Both the position numbers and the translations under genes were made by a program. The notes under the pieces were generated by a model. The model was not told the DNA's origin and ran no database searches. It worked only from the letters and a program-made list of their open reading frames with translations. DNA of 34,044 nt from Fibrobacter succinogenes (lineage in GTDB: Bacteria; Fibrobacterota; Fibrobacteria; Fibrobacterales; Fibrobacteraceae). The DNA is taken from contig CADCBQ010000032.1 in the NCBI GenBank assembly GCA_902799745.1, positions 1-34,044 on the forward strand. Reading direction: 5' to 3'. This document shows positions 31,613-34,044 of this stretch, piece by piece (the stretch's first letter is position 1; the number at the start of each line of letters is the position of its first letter).

Positions 31613-31644
31613 AAAAAAACGCCCAGGCTTTGAACCTGGACGCT
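31613..31644 (-). terminator. Leftward terminator, left copy of a 30-bp direct repeat
   Basis: Positions 31615-31644 are identical to 33471-33500. On the minus strand: GCGTCCAGG-TTCAAAG-CCTGGGCGT then a run of T, a nine-pair stem (with G-U pairs). No leftward gene lies between here and the other copy, so this terminator has no obvious client; it marks the left edge of the cassette 31645-33470. Confidence 0.75.
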
Positions 31645-31683
31645 CCAATTTTATGAAAAAGATGTAATTTTAGAGGTGGCCCA

Positions 31684-32304
31684 ATGCTATATCCGAACAG
31701 GAGCGACGAAATGTGCCTTAAGATGTCTCGTGTAGAATCTGATGGAAAATCTGTTGAGACCAACATTCTTGAACCGGTTATGAATGCCGTTAAGAATCGT
31801 TACGAGCATATCCTTAAGGATTTTTACCCATCGTGGGGATCCGTCGGTTTTACAGAACGAAATCTAACTCATAATTTCTGTGCACAGTACGAAGCCTTAT
31901 CTGATAATGAAGATTTAGTTGTTTGGCAAGAAGCTCCCGTTAAATACACCAAAGAACACGTTGATTCTTTAATTATTGATGAAGACACTGCTTTTATGGT
32001 TGAGGCAAAACGGATTATGACCAAGAGCGAGGTCGATTCCATCAAAGCTGACGTAGAACGTATGGAAAAAATCGCAAACACATCCGAAGAAAAACTCAAG
32101 GGAATTAAAAATGTCAAACATCTTTATATTGTGGTTGTTGCCGATTTCTGGCGGACAGGAAAAACTGAAAAGGAACAATGTTTAATTGATTTTAAAAGGG
32201 AAATGATTGAAAATGGCTTAACTCTACTTGACGAAAAGACGGTTCGTCAAAATCAATCTTGCGAAGAGTACAATCTTTTATGTGCGTTCAAAAAGGTGAG
32301 GTAG
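31684..32304 (+). CDS. Small PD-(D/E)XK nuclease-like protein
   Basis: 206 residues, cytoplasmic. The segment VDSLIIDEDTAFMVEAKRI (93-111) gives Asp94, then 12 residues, then Glu107-Ala-Lys109: the D-Xn-E-x-K core of the PD-(D/E)XK fold, with conserved-looking acidic residues upstream (TERNLTHNF at 57-65, WQEAPV at 81-86) and a following beta-strand KHLYIVVVADFW. No DNA-recognition domain or partner methylase is seen. The gene is AT-rich. GAGGTGG sits well placed before ATG 31684, and it ends 10 bp before the next gene, so the two form an operon. The nuclease call is by pattern only. Confidence 0.6.
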   Translation: MLYPNRSDEMCLKMSRVESDGKSVETNILEPVMNAVKNRYEHILKDFYPSWGSVGFTERNLTHNFCAQYEALSDNEDLVVWQEAPVKYTKEHVDSLIIDEDTAFMVEAKRIMTKSEVDSIKADVERMEKIANTSEEKLKGIKNVKHLYIVVVADFWRTGKTEKEQCLIDFKREMIENGLTLLDEKTVRQNQSCEEYNLLCAFKKVR

Positions 32305-32314
32305 TTTGTTGTCT

Positions 32315-33328
32315 ATGCGTGTTTTTATAACAGTGCTTTTGTTTTCCGTACTTTGCTCCTTTGCTTCTCACAGGGCAATTGTTGATGCAAACGTACTGAA
32401 TGTCAGAAAAACTTCTTCTGTAAACTCTGCGGTTATTGAAAAACTTCCAAAAGAAACAGAAGTCTTTGTTGATACGTGCAGCAATGGCTTTTGCAAGATT
32501 AAATATGACTCTATTACAGGATACGCAAGTGAAAAGTATCTGGTCATTAAACAGGAACAGGATTCCCCTAAAAAAAGATCTGAAGATGCTTGGGGCTTGC
32601 TTGTTTTCGCCTTGATTTGTTTTGTGGTTGCCGAATTTGGATTTAGAAAAAAGATAGGTTGCATTTCTGCGGGTGCTGTAGTTCTTGCATTAATATCAAT
32701 TTATGTTTTCTTGGATGAGTCTAACATAGAGGGAAAATATAAATTATTTTTATTGTTCCTTGTGGTTGTTGTAGTTGGTTACAGAAATTTCAAAAGTAGG
32801 AATCCTCGTGAAAGAGACAATTTTGCGAATGATTTGAAAGATTACTTGATATTGCTTTTAAAATGGCTTGCGCTGCCATTTGAAATTCTGAATGCTTTTT
32901 CTGATTCTGTAAAAAAAACTGATAATACAAAATCACAAGCGAAAAAAGATATGGAAAAAATTGAAAAAAAAGAAGTTATGTATTGTAAATGGCATTCCAA
33001 TGAATTGAATCAAGACTTTTATGGAATGTTTGCAAAGTACACCAGCACATCACAAATAAATAAAATATTTGAACGTCAGTACGGCAAGGGTTCCATACGG
33101 AATTCAACCTGTTCAAAAGATTGCCCAAGTTGGTATGAAATTGGCGAGGGAAAAGAAGTTGTGTATTGCAAATGGCATTCCAATGAATTGAATCAAGACT
33201 TTTATGGAATGTTCGCAAAGTACACCAGCACATCACAAATAAATAAAACGTTTGAACGTCAGTACGGCAAGGGTTCCATACGGAATTCAACCTGTTCAAA
33301 AGATTGCCCAAATTGGTATGGAGCTTAG
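32315..33328 (+). CDS. SH3-domain membrane protein with tandemly duplicated Cys/His domain
   Basis: 337 residues from ATG 32315. Signal peptide or anchor 1-18; bacterial SH3 domain about 22-77 (ANVLNVRKTSSVNSAVIEKLPKETEVFV ... GYASEKYLV); hydrophobic segments about 93-109, 117-133 and 143-156, with a fourth possible at 177-192; basic linker; then two near-identical units at about 222-274 and 283-335, each YCKWHSNELNQDFYGMFAKY ... STCSKDCPxWY, with one His and three Cys that could bind a metal. TTG at 32306 or 32309 fits the GGTGAGG site better than ATG 32315. No function is known. Strongly AT-rich; second gene of the cassette. Confidence 0.68.
   Translation: MRVFITVLLFSVLCSFASHRAIVDANVLNVRKTSSVNSAVIEKLPKETEVFVDTCSNGFCKIKYDSITGYASEKYLVIKQEQDSPKKRSEDAWGLLVFALICFVVAEFGFRKKIGCISAGAVVLALISIYVFLDESNIEGKYKLFLLFLVVVVVGYRNFKSRNPRERDNFANDLKDYLILLLKWLALPFEILNAFSDSVKKTDNTKSQAKKDMEKIEKKEVMYCKWHSNELNQDFYGMFAKYTSTSQINKIFERQYGKGSIRNSTCSKDCPSWYEIGEGKEVVYCKWHSNELNQDFYGMFAKYTSTSQINKTFERQYGKGSIRNSTCSKDCPNWYGA
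32971..33320 (+). repeat. In-frame 183-bp tandem duplication within the SH3 protein gene
   Basis: The stretch from about 32972 to 33136 recurs at 33155-33319, offset by exactly 183 bp (61 codons), with only about six base differences over ~165 bp. Most are third-position or conservative (Met/Val, Ile/Thr, Ser/Asn). The near identity indicates recent duplication. Confidence 0.92.
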
Positions 33329-33470
33329 AAAAGATCTATGTAGGCCTTCAATCATCCTACGTTTCGTTGAGTCAAGCTGTTATTCAAAATAAAAAAGTCG
33401 CTTTCTGAAGAGTTTATACTTCGATGCTTATTTTGACATTTAAACTAACTTTTTTAGGGGGACACGAAAC
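33329..33470. other. Short AT-rich spacer after the cassette
   Basis: 142 bp between the SH3 gene stop and the right direct repeat. No gene, RNA or clear terminator for the rightward operon was seen; the AT-rich composition matches the cassette rather than leuD. Confidence 0.4.
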
Positions 33471-33505
33471 AAAAACGCCCAGGCTTTGAACCTGGACGCT
33501 TTTGA
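33471..33505 (-). terminator. Leftward terminator downstream of leuD, right copy of the 30-bp direct repeat
   Basis: 33471-33500 is identical to 31615-31644. Minus strand GCGTCCAGG-TTCAAAG-CCTGGGCGTTTTT. This copy has a logical client: the leftward leuD gene ending at 33603. The tail GCTTGTGGATCC and a family A repeat separate it from leuD. Confidence 0.82.
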
Positions 33506-33515
33506 ATTGCTTGTG

Positions 33516-33600
33516 GATCCTTCGACTTCGGCGCTTCGCGCCTTCGCTCAGGATGACACCTCATACCTCAAAGGCACGAAGTGCCGACCTCACACCTCAT
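33516..33600 (-). repeat. Family A (simple form) and family B palindromic repeats next to leuD (copies A3, B3)
   Basis: 33516-33560 on the minus strand is GTGTCATCCTGAGC, a perfect GGCGCGAAGCGCC hairpin within GAAG...GAAG, then TCGAAGGATCC: the uninterrupted form of family A. 33561-33600 is a family B copy (GAGGTGTGAGG, CGGCACTTCGTGCC, TTTGAGGTATGAGG) that abuts it and begins a few bases after the leuD stop. Confidence 0.8.
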
Positions 33601-33602
33601 TC

Positions 33603-34044
33603 CTACTTCAGAAACTGCATGTACGGCAGCTTGCTGGCGAGTTCCTGCACCTTGTCGGCGTTGGCCATGAGGGCGGAGCGTGCGTGCCAGGAACCGTCGA
33701 GGAACTGGCCGCGGGGGCCGTCGGCAAGCGTGAGCTCGATGGTTTCGTCACCCATCTTGAGCGTGCGGCTTTCGGTGCTGGTGACGAGTTCTTCGCTCGG
33801 GTGTGCTTCGATCCAGGCGAGAATCTTGTCGGCCACTTCGTGGCTCACCTTGTAGCAAGGCACGCCGATGGCCACACAGTTACCGAAGAAGATTTCGGAG
33901 TAGCTTTCGGCGATGATGGCGCGGATGCCCCAGCGCTTCAGGGCCTGCGGAGCGTGTTCGCGGCTGGAACCGCAACCGAAGTTCTGGTTCGAGACGAGGA
34001 TGGAGCCGTTCTTGTAGGCCGGATCGCGGAACGGGTGGACCTTG
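33603..34044 (-). CDS. leuD: 3-isopropylmalate dehydratase small subunit, C-terminal part (cut by window edge)
   Basis: The last 147 codons of a leftward gene are present. LeuD pairs with LeuC to isomerise 2- to 3-isopropylmalate in leucine synthesis. Its signature, [20 protein letters not shown], then [19 protein letters not shown], is intact, followed by [15 protein letters not shown] and the swivel-domain tail ending LPYMQFLK. The start and any leuC partner lie beyond position 34044. GC-rich codon use contrasts with the accessory genes to its left. Confidence 0.93.
   Translation of the reverse strand, partial: KVHPFRDPAYKNGSILVSNQNFGCGSSREHAPQALKRWGIRAIIAESYSEIFFGNCVAIGVPCYKVSHEVADKILAWIEAHPSEELVTSTESRTLKMGDETIELTLADGPRGQFLDGSWHARSALMANADKVQELASKLPYMQFLK

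Noticed and set aside
29564..33505. CRISPR-like array from the three similar hairpin elements
   Set aside because: The copies are about 2 kb apart, act as terminators and have genes between them, not spacers.

Overview
The window looks like chromosomal DNA of a Gram-negative, diderm Fibrobacter-type bacterium (phylum Fibrobacterota). This is inferred from gene content: lipoproteins with long Ser/Glu linkers, a secreted GLUG-repeat protein ending in a type IX secretion-like C-terminal domain, an AgmX/TonB-like envelope protein, an OmpA protein paired with a small coiled-coil lipoprotein, and abundant short palindromic intergenic repeats. No rRNA, tRNA, CRISPR array or transposase gene was seen.

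Layout. 1-267: 5' end of a class II fructose-bisphosphate aldolase (minus). 388-1805: lipoprotein + OmpA pair (minus). 2048-3031: meso-diaminopimelate dehydrogenase (plus). 3185-7509: a four-gene leftward cluster of a C39-like peptidase, an RLAN/RimK-type ATP-grasp ligase, a GCS2-type carboxylate-amine ligase and an N-formylglutamate amidohydrolase-like enzyme. It looks like a peptide or amino-acid ligation and trimming system, and mosaic palindromic repeats sit at its two wider gene junctions. 7724-9604: secreted MORN-like protein. 9713-11038: dnaA (minus). 11364-14959: rightward operon with a membrane protein, squalene/phytoene synthase-like enzyme, lspA and an RluD-type pseudouridine synthase. 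15022-16245: alr (minus). 16766-21276: TonB/AgmX-like protein behind a 520-bp leader, an M29 aminopeptidase and the GLUG protein. 21386-23839: leftward operon ssb / membrane protein / asd. 24001-25719: NamZ-like hydrolase and Fe/Mn superoxide dismutase. 25796-27765: three lipoproteins (minus). 27919-28988: PH-domain membrane protein converging on an L,D-transpeptidase.

29000-33603 is an accessory region between the housekeeping genes and leuD, which is cut by the right edge. It holds an AT-rich membrane protein, a 44-codon remnant that looks like the start of a GNAT gene, a lipoprotein, a 'mobile mystery' HTH/Fic pair (toxin-antitoxin type), and a two-gene cassette (a small PD-(D/E)XK-like protein and an SH3/membrane protein with a recent 61-codon tandem duplication). 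The cassette is bracketed by a 30-bp exact direct repeat that doubles as a leftward terminator.

Themes. Envelope building recurs (Ddh, Asd, Alr, L,D-transpeptidase, NamZ, LspA, OmpA, lipoproteins). The best candidates for under-described biology are the 3.2-7.5 kb ligase/peptidase cluster, the repeat-flanked nuclease-like cassette, and the modular palindromic repeats that insert into each other in different orders.
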